Positions 51,612 through 61,049 of a DNA stretch of 64,000 bases are shown here, one piece after another. The translations under genes were made by a program, and so were the position numbers. This stretch comes from Hyalangium ruber (GTDB lineage Bacteria; Myxococcota; Myxococcia; Myxococcales; Myxococcaceae): positions 186,001-250,000 of the forward strand of contig NZ_JAXIVS010000009.1 of assembly GCF_034259325.1 (NCBI RefSeq), in the 5' to 3' direction. The notes under the pieces are model-generated. The model worked only from the letters and a program-made list of their open reading frames with translations. It had not been told where the DNA came from and ran no database searches. How positions within the stretch are numbered: the stretch's first letter is position 1; every line of letters starts with the position of its first letter.

Positions 51612-53048
51612 ATGCCAGGCTGGGCGGTTGTGCTGCTGTTCGCGGTTCTCGTTGGGTGCAGTACCACAACGAAGGTCGTCCGCCTGGACACAGGTCAGGG
51701 CGAGCCCATCGTCCACGTTGCGCGCGGAGACGTGGATCCGGTGGAGGTGAACGACGACGAATTCAATGAGGCCGTGGCAAAACACGTGCACACGGTGCCA
51801 ATCCCTGAGCGGCCTCTGGAGTTCGCCCGCCAACTGTTCGGAGTGCCTGAGCGTAGCGGCTGGTACCGCTACGAGCGGAAGAGCCGACGGCTCTTCCCTC
51901 TGGGGGCTGAGAGCGAGCTGAAGGTGGAGATTTCCGCTGCCGACGCGGAGTTGAACCGCCAGTACCTGCTGTGGTGTGGGCGGGCCTGGGGACCATCTTC
52001 CAGGGATTGCCTGCGCCTGCTGGTGAACAGCCCCGTGCTGGACGGCGAAGGGAAGTACGCCTTGGCGATGGCCATCTCCCGGGGGGCGGTGTTGGGGGAG
52101 ATGAAGGAAGCCTTCGGGCAGATGGTGAACCCCGAGGCCGTAGCGGCAACCATCACGGGCGCGATGACGATGTACCTCATGCTGTGGCTGTTGCCCGAGC
52201 CCGTATCGAAGGGCGTCGCGGGGCTGATGACCGTGGGCCTGGTGAGCTACCTGGGCTGGGACCTGGTGTGGAAGCTCATCGACGGGTGGCGTGAGATGGT
52301 GGCGGCGGTGGACCGAGCCACGACGTTCGAGGAGATCAGGGCCGCGGGAGAGAAGTTCGCGAAGGTGATGGGGGACAAGGGGACGAAAGCGTTCGTGATG
52401 TTGGCGATGCTGGCTGTGGGGAACACAGCGGCCGGCATGGCATCGAAGATGCCCACGCTACCAGGCGCCAGGCAGGCTGCGGTGGTGGCCGAAGCGCAGT
52501 TGAACATCCGCTATACGGCACCTGCACTTGCCGAGGTGGAGTCAGTCGCTATCAACGCAGAGGGAGTCATCGTCGCGCTGGCCCCCAACGCCGTGGCCAT
52601 GGCGGCGCGGGGCAACTCAGGCGGCAAGGAAGTCGCGAAGGCCGGGCCGCCCAGTTCTGGTGGTCCAGGTGAATGGGTCCAAGCGGACGAGTACATGTCG
52701 GAGAGTTCCCGCAGCTATCAAGCCCAGGTCACGGGAGCCCCCAAGGGCTCCGCCTACCGCGTCAGATGGGGTGACAAGGAGGTGGACTTCGATGGCTTCG
52801 ACCAGGGCGTGCTCCTCGAGGTCAAGGGCACCGGCTATGCGAAGTGGGTCGATAAGCAGCTGAACTTTTTCAGGATCTTCGAGGGACGGGACAAGATGCT
52901 TGGTCAAGCGAAGCGCCAGTTCGAAGTTGCCAATGGAATGCCCATCCGGTGGATCGTCGCCGAGGAGAAGCTAGCGGGCGCGCTGAGGAAGATGTTTAGA
53001 GCAGCGCGCCTTGAGATCGAGGTCATCCATGTTTCCCCAACTCCGTGA
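51612..53048 (+). CDS. lipoprotein polymorphic toxin with C-terminal Tox-REase-5-like nuclease domain (SitA-like)
   Basis: A 478-residue lipoprotein. The signal MPGWAVVLLFAVLVGC gives lipidated Cys16. Residues 170-225 and 255-275 contain hydrophobic segments that could insert in membranes. The last 120 residues form a PD-(D/E)xK nuclease-type domain: VDFDGFDQGVLLEVKGTGY, with acidic residues at 392/394 and Glu403-x-Lys405. The overall plan (lipoprotein, helical middle, variable toxic C-terminus, adjacent immunity gene) matches the SitA toxins that myxobacteria pass to siblings by TraA-dependent outer-membrane exchange. GGGAGG precedes the ATG. The immunity gene starts within 20 bases after its stop. 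Confidence 0.8.
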   Translation: MPGWAVVLLFAVLVGCSTTTKVVRLDTGQGEPIVHVARGDVDPVEVNDDEFNEAVAKHVHTVPIPERPLEFARQLFGVPERSGWYRYERKSRRLFPLGAESELKVEISAADAELNRQYLLWCGRAWGPSSRDCLRLLVNSPVLDGEGKYALAMAISRGAVLGEMKEAFGQMVNPEAVAATITGAMTMYLMLWLLPEPVSKGVAGLMTVGLVSYLGWDLVWKLIDGWREMVAAVDRATTFEEIRAAGEKFAKVMGDKGTKAFVMLAMLAVGNTAAGMASKMPTLPGARQAAVVAEAQLNIRYTAPALAEVESVAINAEGVIVALAPNAVAMAARGNSGGKEVAKAGPPSSGGPGEWVQADEYMSESSRSYQAQVTGAPKGSAYRVRWGDKEVDFDGFDQGVLLEVKGTGYAKWVDKQLNFFRIFEGRDKMLGQAKRQFEVANGMPIRWIVAEEKLAGALRKMFRAARLEIEVIHVSPTP

Positions 53049-53062
53049 GGAGCAGCTGCTCG

Positions 53063-53785
53063 ATGATAGAGACCTACTACGCTGGTTCCTACTGGCTCGC
53101 CCGGTCCGAATCTGCGGAGGCTTGCGCACAGCGCGCGGAACGTTTCTTCCACCTCTTGGGCCACTGCGACCCGGCGTGGACCAGCTGGTATGAGAAGGCA
53201 GGTTCATTCGAGGAAGCACGGAGACGGCAGTTCACGACAGACGCTGCAAACTTCCAGAAGCTGTTCGCCCAAAAGGAGCATGAGATCGGAGATGGCTTCT
53301 CGTTTCATTTATGGACGGGCAACAACCTGGAAGAGACGTCCGGCGTCGACGGCAGCTGCGGTTATTCCTCCCGTCACCTGCCGGCCTCCTGCGTGCTCGA
53401 ACCCTACGATGAGGGTCCTATCGGGGAGCGGGTGCTGACCGCCTCCGTCATGATTGCGGTGTTGCGTGCCATGGCCCTCGCCTGGGAGCCGGAGTGGGGA
53501 GTGGTCACCTCGCATCAATACGACGAGCTCGTTTCAGAGAAGGTCATACCTGCGGGCACTTCGGTGGGCTGGGTGATGTACTTCTCTCGGCTGCGTGGCC
53601 CTGTGCCCCCACTGCCGGCCCCTGTGCGTATCGAACGCGTGGAGGATAAGGGCACGCTGGTCATCCTCACCCCCGAGAGATTCACCGTCGCCAACCCGGA
53701 GCACGTCGCGCTGGCCGCTCGCGTCCACGAACTGCTGGACCGGGCTGGGTTGCTGCGGAGGCTGCAGCCCTGGCCGACAGGTTGA
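53063..53785 (+). CDS. Imm52-like immunity protein
   Basis: A 240-residue cytoplasmic protein starting MIETYYAGSYWLARSESAEAC, the N-terminal pattern of the Imm52 family as I recall it, with AGGAGCAG about ten bases before the ATG; a GTG at 53045 overlapping the toxin stop is an alternative start. Imm52 genes usually stand beside Tox-REase-5 toxins, which agrees with the gene before it. It should neutralise that nuclease in the producer and in kin carrying the same allele. Confidence 0.82.
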   Translation: MIETYYAGSYWLARSESAEACAQRAERFFHLLGHCDPAWTSWYEKAGSFEEARRRQFTTDAANFQKLFAQKEHEIGDGFSFHLWTGNNLEETSGVDGSCGYSSRHLPASCVLEPYDEGPIGERVLTASVMIAVLRAMALAWEPEWGVVTSHQYDELVSEKVIPAGTSVGWVMYFSRLRGPVPPLPAPVRIERVEDKGTLVILTPERFTVANPEHVALAARVHELLDRAGLLRRLQPWPTG

Positions 53786-53842
53786 CCGCATCGCTGTTGG
53801 CTTCGCTCCAACCCGCGTGGACTGCGCCCGTCGTTTACAAGT

Positions 53843-53860
53843 CACGTCGCTAGAGACGTG
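53843..53860. promoter_or_regulatory. inverted repeat before the third XRE gene
   Basis: CACGTC-GCTAGA-GACGTG, a perfect 6-base dyad about 40 bases upstream of the XRE start at 53899. Possible autoregulatory operator. Confidence 0.4.
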
Positions 53861-53898
53861 GTGCGCTCGGTGTAGGCGTTTCTACGGTCCGCCGCAAG

Positions 53899-54216
53899 AT
53901 GCCGCGGCCCCGGGTCGAAAGAAGACGCCGTCCCGAACGGGCGGAGCAGTACGAGAGCGCCGCTTACCGCGATCTGCAGAGGCGGTTGGCGGTGGCCGTG
54001 CGGCACCTGCGTGGAGAGAAGGGCTGGACGCAGGAGGAGGCCGCGCACCGCTGCGGCATGACGACGCGCCTCTTCCAGCGTGTAGAGGGCGAGGAGGTGA
54101 ACCTTACTTTCACGACGCTCGCCAGGCTGTGCGAAGGCTTCGAGGTGGACGTAGTGCATCTCCTCAAGGCGCTCGGAGGGGAGAAGCGCAGGAGCCAGAA
54201 GCCTACAGCGCAGTAG
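53899..54216 (+). CDS. XRE-family regulator with basic N-terminal extension
   Basis: A 105-residue protein. A basic tail (MPRPRVERRRRPERAEQ) precedes a Cro/C1 HTH: LRGEKGWTQEEAAHRCGMTT, then FTTLARLCEGFEVDVVHLL. No strong ribosome-binding site is visible. It lies between the immunity gene and the nuclease gene, all in the same direction, and may control either. Confidence 0.82.
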   Translation: MPRPRVERRRRPERAEQYESAAYRDLQRRLAVAVRHLRGEKGWTQEEAAHRCGMTTRLFQRVEGEEVNLTFTTLARLCEGFEVDVVHLLKALGGEKRRSQKPTAQ

Positions 54217-54344
54217 GGGCGTCGGCGCCTCGTGGTAAAGGGACTGGGTGCAGCTAAGCCCCCGGACATAGATGTTGATTACCTCGCCGCCACGTAGCGT
54301 CGAGCCCCCTCTCTCGGAGGAGAAAGGGAGCGAGTCCAGACATA

Positions 54345-55559
54345 ATGCCTTCACCGCCTACGACAGACCTTCCGCGCCCGGCCTCCTGGGATGAGTTCGA
54401 GAACCTCGTGGCCGACGTGCTTCGTGAGAGATGGAGAACGCCGAACGTCACAAGGAACGGTCGCAACGGCCAGAAGCAGTATGGCGTGGATATCTACGGC
54501 TCTGCGGCTCACTTACCACATGGCGGCCTTGCCGGCGCCCAGTGCAAGAACACCGATACGCTGAGCTTTGCAGTGGTCGAAGAATGCGTCAGCGACGCCG
54601 AAGCGTTCGAACCGAAGATCGCAGAACTACTTGTCTGTACGACGGCCCCTCGAGATGCAAACGTACAGCGAGAAGTGCGACTCCTGGATCAGAAGCGCGC
54701 CCAGGCAGGACAGTTCCGCGTGCACCTCCTGTGCTGGGAGGATCTGTCGCTGGAACTGGCTGGGCACCCACGGTTGCTCGCGAAGCACTTTCCGGCATGG
54801 TCAAGGCTTGATGGCCAAGACGAGCAGCCCTCCCTCTCTCTCCTCTGGGACTTCAACGGCTCTGCGACCAACGCGGTTCTGTTGGACGCAGTGCCCCGAA
54901 GGCTCCTCGATCTGCGAGCGGCCGCTGTGCCGTTCTCTGAGGCAGAACTCGCCAAAGGGGACCTGAGCCCGGATGAGGTTGAGCGCGCGAACCTATACAA
55001 CGCGGCGGTGGAGAACATGCTCCAAGAGGAAGCGAACAAGGAGCGCTGGCGAAAGCACAAGGCACAGGAGCGTTACGAGCGGTTCGGCGTCAAGGTGGGC
55101 GTCAGGCTCGAGAACGACCGGGCACTGGCAGAGGACGTGGTTGGAACGATGATGTTTCCTCAGGAATTTGAGATCTGGGCGGCAGGCGAACAGCCGCAAC
55201 GCCACGAAGGCGTCAAGTTCCCCGCGCGACCGAACATCGGCGCTGCTCGCAGGATTGCGGAGAAGCTCGCTTTGATGGACCCGTTGCGTGGTCGTAAGTT
55301 CCCAGCGATTGCGTTTCCGATGGCTGGCCCAATCCACGTCCGGCTTGTGCCAGATTGGGCTCGCCTGAGAGTCAGCGGAAGCGAGGTAAGCTTTAGCGTC
55401 GATAGAATCGCACCGCGTCGTGTGCTGACCCTCAGCGATGAGGATGCGATCACAATCGTGCCTCCAGACAGGCCAGGGGAGTACGAGGTCAAGTGGCGTG
55501 TGGACGCCGAGAACCTCCGCGGTCCAACGGAGGGCGTGCTCAAACTGGTCGTTCGGTAG
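54345..55559 (+). CDS. stand-alone Mrr-like restriction endonuclease-fold protein
   Basis: A 404-residue protein. Residues 14-110 show a PD-(D/E)xK fold of the Mrr type: WDEFENLVADVLRERW (helix A with Glu17/Glu19), GQKQYGVDIYG (Asp49) and AGAQCKNTD (Gln66-x-Lys68, the QxK variant). Residues 160-260 are helical and charged; the C-terminal part from 300 is beta-rich (IHVRLVPDWARLRVSGSEV). No methyltransferase is adjacent. It is more AT-rich than the housekeeping genes, consistent with transfer. Likely a defence nuclease whose C-terminus senses or recruits; this is inference. Confidence 0.72.
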   Translation: MPSPPTTDLPRPASWDEFENLVADVLRERWRTPNVTRNGRNGQKQYGVDIYGSAAHLPHGGLAGAQCKNTDTLSFAVVEECVSDAEAFEPKIAELLVCTTAPRDANVQREVRLLDQKRAQAGQFRVHLLCWEDLSLELAGHPRLLAKHFPAWSRLDGQDEQPSLSLLWDFNGSATNAVLLDAVPRRLLDLRAAAVPFSEAELAKGDLSPDEVERANLYNAAVENMLQEEANKERWRKHKAQERYERFGVKVGVRLENDRALAEDVVGTMMFPQEFEIWAAGEQPQRHEGVKFPARPNIGAARRIAEKLALMDPLRGRKFPAIAFPMAGPIHVRLVPDWARLRVSGSEVSFSVDRIAPRRVLTLSDEDAITIVPPDRPGEYEVKWRVDAENLRGPTEGVLKLVVR

Positions 55560-55630
55560 TCGCCAGGCACCAACTCAGAGTGGCCAGCTTCACACCATTC
55601 ACCGATGGACGGAACGGAACCCATGCTGCG

Positions 55631-56149
55631 CTAGGGAGACACTGGGCGCTGCTCTCGCTGCTTGCGCCAGCCGTACCGGGTCAGGCCCCGCGGCTTGTAA
55701 ACCGACAGCGTCGTGGCCACGAGCAACACCAGCAGGGCGGCACCGGCATCGGCCACGAGCTGGATTCTCAGCCCGCGGAGATCGGCACTGGACAGTGTCG
55801 TCTCTGCTGCGACGCCTGCCATGTGGCTAATCGGACGCATGTGCAGCAGCAAGATGAGGGTGGCAAGGACGGTTATCAGGAGTTTCACCACGACCCAGTA
55901 GTGCCGGAACAAGCCCCACGTGGTGCCCAATGACTGGACAAGCCCGGTGAGCAGTGAAGCGAGGCTCAACGGGACGATGACGAACCACGCGGTCAGCTCC
56001 ATCGTGAGATAGGCGGCACGCACCATCCGAGCATCCTGGCTGTTCAGGCCAACCACGGAGAGCGCTAGGAAGCTAGCGACCGCACCGAGCCAGCCGACCG
56101 AGGAAGTGACATGTGTGGTGAGCGCGAACTTGCGGAGGCCGGGTGTCAT
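55631..56149 (-). CDS. four-helix integral membrane protein, possibly DUF2269-like
   Basis: A 172-residue membrane protein with four hydrophobic segments (near residues 18-36, 48-75, 83-106 and 128-150) and conserved-looking His in ALTTHVTSSVGWLG, FRHYWVVVK and LLLHMRPISHMAG, which could bind haem or metal. It starts at ATG 56149 with GAGG close by; a GTG at 56158 overlaps the preceding stop. The short TM gene just upstream is probably co-translated. Function is unknown. Confidence 0.6.
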   Translation of the reverse strand: MTPGLRKFALTTHVTSSVGWLGAVASFLALSVVGLNSQDARMVRAAYLTMELTAWFVIVPLSLASLLTGLVQSLGTTWGLFRHYWVVVKLLITVLATLILLLHMRPISHMAGVAAETTLSSADLRGLRIQLVADAGAALLVLLVATTLSVYKPRGLTRYGWRKQREQRPVSP

Positions 56150-56154
56150 GGTCC

Positions 56155-56334
56155 TCACGGTGTGTGGCTCCTGAAGCCACCGCCGGCGAGGTGTAGGATG
56201 ACAAACAGCAGGACCAGGACGATGAAGATGGTCCCAAACACGTACACCCAGCGTGGTGTGCTGGGGGGCGATTCGCGGCCGGGCCCCACGCCGGTGTCCC
56301 CGTTGGAGTCGGGGTTGGGGGGCAAGTTAGCCAT
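56155..56334 (-). CDS. small single-TM protein
   Basis: A 59-residue protein: a Pro/Gly-rich N-terminal 27 residues (MANLPPNPDSNGDTG) and one TM helix (WVYVFGTIFIVLVLLFVILHLA), ending GGGFRSHTP. GGAGG lies nine bases before the ATG at 56334. Its stop overlaps an alternative start of the four-helix membrane gene, so the two probably form one operon. Small proteins of this type occur beside many DUF2269-like genes, which supports it being real. Confidence 0.65.
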   Translation of the reverse strand: MANLPPNPDSNGDTGVGPGRESPPSTPRWVYVFGTIFIVLVLLFVILHLAGGGFRSHTP

Positions 56335-56502
56335 GTGCGTGTCCTCCGAAGCCGCGCGTGGTGGTCGACGTTTCACAATCAGGGTTCTCGCCTGCGGAAT
56401 TGCCGCCGACAAGGGAGCCGTGCGCAAGGCGTACAATAAGATCGTGAGCCTCTGCCACATCGTACCCGACTGAACTGGTGCTGCTGGTAGCATCGTTGCT
56501 CG

Positions 56503-58335
56503 GTGGCAGACTACAGCATGGAGAGCCCCTTGAGTGAAGGTGGAGAGGCAGTAGCGCCGGTGGTGAGTTCTGACGTGAGGGAAGCAGTGCTCGCACAGAG
56601 AGACGAACTCGACCGTGCCGATGCAACCTGTGTCCATCTCTATGAGCGCCCCCGTGCGATACGTGCCTTGATGGAGAAGGCGCTCGCGCGCGGGGGAGAA
56701 GCGGCCGCCAAGGAGCTCGCCTTCGAATGCCAGCTCTTCGCATCGTTTGGATCAGCCGCCGGGGTCACTACGCCTGAGAGCGCCCCACAGCTCGCGACTG
56801 CTGAGGGCCTCGCCTACTTACGAAGCCGGCTCGCTTCGCCCTCTGCCATCGTGCGTGTACTGGCCGCGCGCTTCCTTTGGCTTGCCGCACGGGCGGAGGT
56901 GAAGCACAGCGGGAAGTTGGCTTCGGAAGCCTATCTGGAGTGGTTCAGCGCCGCTGCGGAACGTGCGGTGAAGCACCGCACAGCGGACTGGGCCTCGCAG
57001 GCTGTCGATGTCCTCAGTGCAGGGGTCGGCTTCTCGAAAGAGTCGGGCCAGCACGCCGTCCAACTGGAGCTTGCCCGGACCGCCATCCGGTTCGCTAACA
57101 GGATGGCGGCCGTTGGCATGGGAGGATGGGTCGCAAGCTGCGCCGAGAGCCTGGTGAAACTGCCGAAGAGGCTACTGAAGCAGTGCGAGGTTGCTGCGCT
57201 CATTGAGATTTCCCAGGCCGAGGCCGAGGTCGCTCAGACCACAGGGAATTTCTGGCTGGAGCGGGCGCTCTTGGAGGCTGGTTCGCGTCTGCGCCGTGCG
57301 GTAGGGCTGCCAGGCTTGGACGCGGAGGACTGGGCACGGCTTGCCGCCTCCCATGAAAGAGAAGCTGCCGCAGCAGGCAGCGCGATGCTCGCGGAATCGG
57401 CGTACAGCGAGGCCGTACATGCCTACCGCATGGCGCAGAAGCCGGATGAGGCACAGAGGGTGTCCTCGCTCCTTGAGCGCTCCTCCGAGCGAGCTCGATC
57501 TGAGCTCGGTGAGGTTTCCAGTGACTTCAAAATCAGCACGAAGGTCGTGGAGGACTTCATCCGGCCGTTCGAGCGGAGGAGCATCCCGGATGCCTTGAAG
57601 CTGTTGGCGATTCATCCCGGGCTCCGCATGGATCCGGACCGCATCGCTGACGCCAATGCAAAGCTCGCGAAGAGCGCCCCTTTCCAAGCACTCGTTCCGT
57701 GGAAGTTACTGGGGCCCGAGGAGACGTTCTTCGCACCCAGGACAGACGAAGGGCAGTCGGTCCTGCGCTTCCAGCAGGCTGCGCTGCGCTGGCTGTCGTT
57801 GAATTCCCAGCTGTTTCTCGTGGAGATCCTTCGACGCCTTCGCCGGCGTGGGCTCAACGAGCAGCATCTATTGGAGCACTGCTTCGTCAGTAACATCTTC
57901 GAGGGTGCGGACCGGCCACTCCTGGCGCGCGGTGTTCGGCACTGGCTCGCGGGCGACAACCTGTCGGCCCTGCACCTGTTGGTGCCGGCCTTGGAGCGAG
58001 TGCTGCGTCGCATGTGCCGCAAGGTGGGTGTGCCGACAATCGCCGTGAAGGAGGATGGGGCAGAGCAGATCTCCATAAACGCGGTGCTTGAGCACCTGAA
58101 GCCGCAGCTCGAACCTTCACTTTGGCTGGAGCTGAGCATTGCGCTCGTGGAGAAGGGGGGCTGGTCGATGCGACATTTCATCGCGCACGGTCTCGCCGAG
58201 GCGGACTACTTCGATGCGAGCAAGGTGGCGTGCGTCCTTCACCTGTACCTCATGATCAGTGCACTCAGAGTTGAACCGCTGGCGGCTGCCTCTGCCCGAG
58301 AGCGCGCGACGACCCAGGATGAATCGACGGGATAG
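56503..58335 (+). CDS. DUF4209-like protein with C-terminal HEPN-type Rx4H motif
   Basis: A 610-residue cytoplasmic protein. Residues 1-400 are helical (LATAEGLAYLRSRLASPSA, YSEAVHAYRMAQKPDEAQRV). The C-terminal 170 residues look like DUF4209/HEPN: HWLAGDNLSALHLLVPALER, RVLRRMCRKVG and SMRHFIAHGLAEADYF, where Arg557 and His562 form the Rx4H motif of HEPN ribonucleases. Such domains act as RNA-cutting effectors in toxin and abortive-infection systems. The start is uncertain: GTG at 56503 or ATG at 56518, both without clear ribosome-binding sites. It is divergent from the small TM gene. Confidence 0.68.
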   Translation: MADYSMESPLSEGGEAVAPVVSSDVREAVLAQRDELDRADATCVHLYERPRAIRALMEKALARGGEAAAKELAFECQLFASFGSAAGVTTPESAPQLATAEGLAYLRSRLASPSAIVRVLAARFLWLAARAEVKHSGKLASEAYLEWFSAAAERAVKHRTADWASQAVDVLSAGVGFSKESGQHAVQLELARTAIRFANRMAAVGMGGWVASCAESLVKLPKRLLKQCEVAALIEISQAEAEVAQTTGNFWLERALLEAGSRLRRAVGLPGLDAEDWARLAASHEREAAAAGSAMLAESAYSEAVHAYRMAQKPDEAQRVSSLLERSSERARSELGEVSSDFKISTKVVEDFIRPFERRSIPDALKLLAIHPGLRMDPDRIADANAKLAKSAPFQALVPWKLLGPEETFFAPRTDEGQSVLRFQQAALRWLSLNSQLFLVEILRRLRRRGLNEQHLLEHCFVSNIFEGADRPLLARGVRHWLAGDNLSALHLLVPALERVLRRMCRKVGVPTIAVKEDGAEQISINAVLEHLKPQLEPSLWLELSIALVEKGGWSMRHFIAHGLAEADYFDASKVACVLHLYLMISALRVEPLAAASARERATTQDESTG

Positions 58336-58364
58336 GAATCGGCCGAGGGGCAGGTCTTTGGCTG

Positions 58365-58391
58365 CCACTTCCCCAGGAGGCCGGGAAGTGG
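58365..58391. terminator. inverted repeat between convergent genes
   Basis: CCACTTCCC (58365-58373) pairs perfectly with GGGAAGTGG (58383-58391), loop 9 bases, between the ends of the HEPN-like gene and the P-type ATPase gene. No T-tract, but the position fits a bidirectional terminator. Confidence 0.55.
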
Positions 58392-58403
58392 GATGGCGCT
58401 CTG

Positions 58404-60875
58404 TTAGAGCATGACGCGTCGCAGCCGCAGGGCGTTGGCGATGACCGAGACGGACGAGACGCTCATTGCCGCGCTCGCGATCATGGGGCTCAGGAGCAGA
58501 CCGAAGAAGGGGTAGAGGAGCCCCGCGGCGATAGGCACACCGAGCACGTTGTAGATGAACGCGAAGAAGAGGTTCTGGCGGATGTTGCGCACGGTGCCGC
58601 GGCTGAGCCGCTGGGCACGGACGATGCCGCGCAGGTCCCCCTTTACCAGTGTCACCGCCGCGCTCTCCATGGCGATGTCCGTGCCCGTGCCCATGGCGAT
58701 GCCCACCTGCGCTTGGGCAAGTGCTGGCGCGTCGTTGATACCGTCCCCAGCCATGGCCACCACGCGGCCTTCGGCCTGGAGCCGCTTCACCCAGTCGTTC
58801 TTCTCCTCGGGGCGTACTTCCGCGTGCACCTCGTCGATGCCAAGCTTGCGCGCCACCGCGTCGGCCGTGGTGCGGCTATCCCCGGTGAGCATCACGATCC
58901 GAAGCCCCTCGGCGCGAAGCTCCTGGATGGCCTGAGGGGTGGACGCCTTGACCGGGTCCGCGACGCCCAGGAGCCCCGCCGCTTTCCCGTCCACCGCGAC
59001 GAACATGACCGTCTGCCCCTCACGCCGCAGGGGCTCTGCCTTCTCCACGAGTGCTGCTGTGTCGATTCCGAGCCCTTCGAGCAGCTTCGTGTTGCCGAGC
59101 GCCACCTGCACTCCGCCGACAAGCCCGGTGACCCCCTGGCCCGTGACGGACTTGAAGCCACTGGACTCGGTGAGGACGGCACCCCTCTGCTGCGCGCCCT
59201 TGACGATGGCGGAGGCGAGTGGGTGCTCGCTCCCACGCTCGATGCTTCCGGCCACGTGCAGCAGTTGGGCCTCATCGAAGCCTGGAGCAGGCATCACGGT
59301 CACCAGGCTTGGCTTGCCTTCGGTGAGAGTCCCTGTCTTGTCGACGACGAGGGTGTCCACCTTCGCCAGCTCCTCTAGCGCCGCCGCGTCCCGGATGAGG
59401 ACGCCAGCCTGTGCACCGCGGCCCATGCCCACCACGATGGAGATGGGCGTTGCCAGCCCCAGGGCACACGGACACGCGATGATGAGGACCGCTACTGCGT
59501 TGACGAGTGCATGAGCGAGCTTGGGCTCGGGCCCCCACACTCCCCAGAGGAGGGCTGTCAGGGCGGCGATTCCAATGACGAGGGGCACAAACCAGGCGGA
59601 GACGGTGTCCGCCAGGCGCTGGATGGGAGCCCGGCTGCGCTGAGCCTCGGCGACGCGCTGGACGATCTGGGACAGCAGGGTGTCGCGGCCCACGCGCTCC
59701 GCCTGCATCACGAAGCCGCCCGTGCCGTTGACGGTCCCGCCCGTCACCCGGCTGCCAGCCGCCTTCTCGGCGGGGATCGGCTCGCCCGTCACCATGGACT
59801 CATCCACGGCGCTCTCGCCCTCCAAGACGAGGCCATCCACCGGCACTTTCTCGCCCGGGCGGACCCGGAGGCGGTCGCCCACCTGCACACGGTCGAGCGC
59901 TACATCCTCCTCACGCCCGTCCTTGTGCAGAAGCCGGGCGGTCTTCGGGGCAAGCCCCAGCAGCGCCTTGAGTGCGCCCGAGGTGGCGTGACGGGCTCGG
60001 AGCTCCAGCACCTGCCCAAGCAGGACCAGCGTGGTGATGACCGCAGCGGCCTCGAAGTACACGGGGACCTGGCCGCCATGGCCTGTGAAGGCATGGGGCA
60101 GGAGGCCCGGGAAGAGGGTGGCGAAGACGCTGAAGCCGTAGGCCGCGCCCGTTCCGAGTGCGATCAGCGTGAACATGTTGAGGTGCCGATTGCGCACCGA
60201 CACCCAGCCCCGGTGGAAGAAAGGAAAGCCTCCCCACAGCACTACGGGCGTCGCCAGAGCGAACTGCACCCAGAGCAGGGCCGCTCCTGGTACCAGGCCC
60301 TGAAGGGGCTGGCCCGGCACCATCTCCGACATCGCCACCACCAGCAGGGGCAGCGACAGAGCAAGGCTCACCCAGAAACGTCGCCGCATGTCGACATACT
60401 CCGGGTCAGGAGCATCTTCGAGGGTGACGGTCCGCGGCTCCAGGGCCATGCCGCAGATGGGGCAGGAGCCTGGCTCAGACCGCACGATCTCCGGGTGCAT
60501 CGGGCAGACATACTCGGTGCGCGTCTGGACGACCGGCTGCTCCGGCTCCAGGGCCATGCCGCACTTAGGGCAGGCGCCTGGGTGGTCCTGGCGCACCTCT
60601 GGGTCCATCGGGCAGATGTACATCGCCCCCGTAGGGGCTCGAGTTGCTGGCGCTGCCGCCGGGGCAGGTGAGAGGTACTTCTGCGGCTCCGCTTGGAACT
60701 TCTCGCGGCACTTGGGGTTGCAGAAGAAGTAGGTGTGCCCCTCGTGGACGTGGCTGCCGCCCTTCGCCGTATGCGGATCGACCAGCATCCCGCAGACAGG
60801 ATCCTTCACCTTGCCTTCCGATAGATGGGGCGGGTGGTGTCCGGTGTGGGACTCGGGATGGTGGTGAGTCGTCAT
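58404..60875 (-). CDS. copA: heavy-metal (copper-type) P1B ATPase with YHS and two metal-binding finger domains
   Basis: An 823-residue ATPase that exports Cu+ or another soft metal. The N-terminus is His-rich ([17 protein letters not shown]), then a YHS domain ([24 protein letters not shown]; 25-60), then two CxM fingers (YICPMDPEV...CPKCGMALE and YVCPMHPEI...CPICGMALE; 86-146). The core has TGEP, CPC (Cys468-Pro-Cys470, the Cu-type motif), phosphorylation site DKTGT (Asp512), SEHPLA and [13 protein letters not shown] stands before the ATG at 60875. The exported genes further upstream on this strand also look metal-related. Substrate Cu(I) is inferred from CPC; Ag+ is possible. Confidence 0.9.
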   Translation of the reverse strand: MTTHHHPESHTGHHPPHLSEGKVKDPVCGMLVDPHTAKGGSHVHEGHTYFFCNPKCREKFQAEPQKYLSPAPAAAPATRAPTGAMYICPMDPEVRQDHPGACPKCGMALEPEQPVVQTRTEYVCPMHPEIVRSEPGSCPICGMALEPRTVTLEDAPDPEYVDMRRRFWVSLALSLPLLVVAMSEMVPGQPLQGLVPGAALLWVQFALATPVVLWGGFPFFHRGWVSVRNRHLNMFTLIALGTGAAYGFSVFATLFPGLLPHAFTGHGGQVPVYFEAAAVITTLVLLGQVLELRARHATSGALKALLGLAPKTARLLHKDGREEDVALDRVQVGDRLRVRPGEKVPVDGLVLEGESAVDESMVTGEPIPAEKAAGSRVTGGTVNGTGGFVMQAERVGRDTLLSQIVQRVAEAQRSRAPIQRLADTVSAWFVPLVIGIAALTALLWGVWGPEPKLAHALVNAVAVLIIACPCALGLATPISIVVGMGRGAQAGVLIRDAAALEELAKVDTLVVDKTGTLTEGKPSLVTVMPAPGFDEAQLLHVAGSIERGSEHPLASAIVKGAQQRGAVLTESSGFKSVTGQGVTGLVGGVQVALGNTKLLEGLGIDTAALVEKAEPLRREGQTVMFVAVDGKAAGLLGVADPVKASTPQAIQELRAEGLRIVMLTGDSRTTADAVARKLGIDEVHAEVRPEEKNDWVKRLQAEGRVVAMAGDGINDAPALAQAQVGIAMGTGTDIAMESAAVTLVKGDLRGIVRAQRLSRGTVRNIRQNLFFAFIYNVLGVPIAAGLLYPFFGLLLSPMIASAAMSVSSVSVIANALRLRRVML

Positions 60876-61049
60876 GGCGATTCCTTTCATCCAGGGTGAC
60901 GCAGCACCTCATTGGGTCTTACAGCCCCCAGAGAATCAGTGGCTGCGGTGATGTCCGCAGCCTGCGCCTGCCTACCCGCCTGCCCTGTCGGTCCGTGCGG
61001 CTGAAGAACGTCATGGGGCCTGTTCCCGAACAGCTGCTGTCTTCTATGG

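Noticed and set aside
56320-56334. GCAAGTTAGCC at the start of the small TM gene resembles the AGTTAG half-sites of the XRE operators.
   Set aside because: No second half-site is within a sensible distance and the bases are explained by the codons for MANLP.
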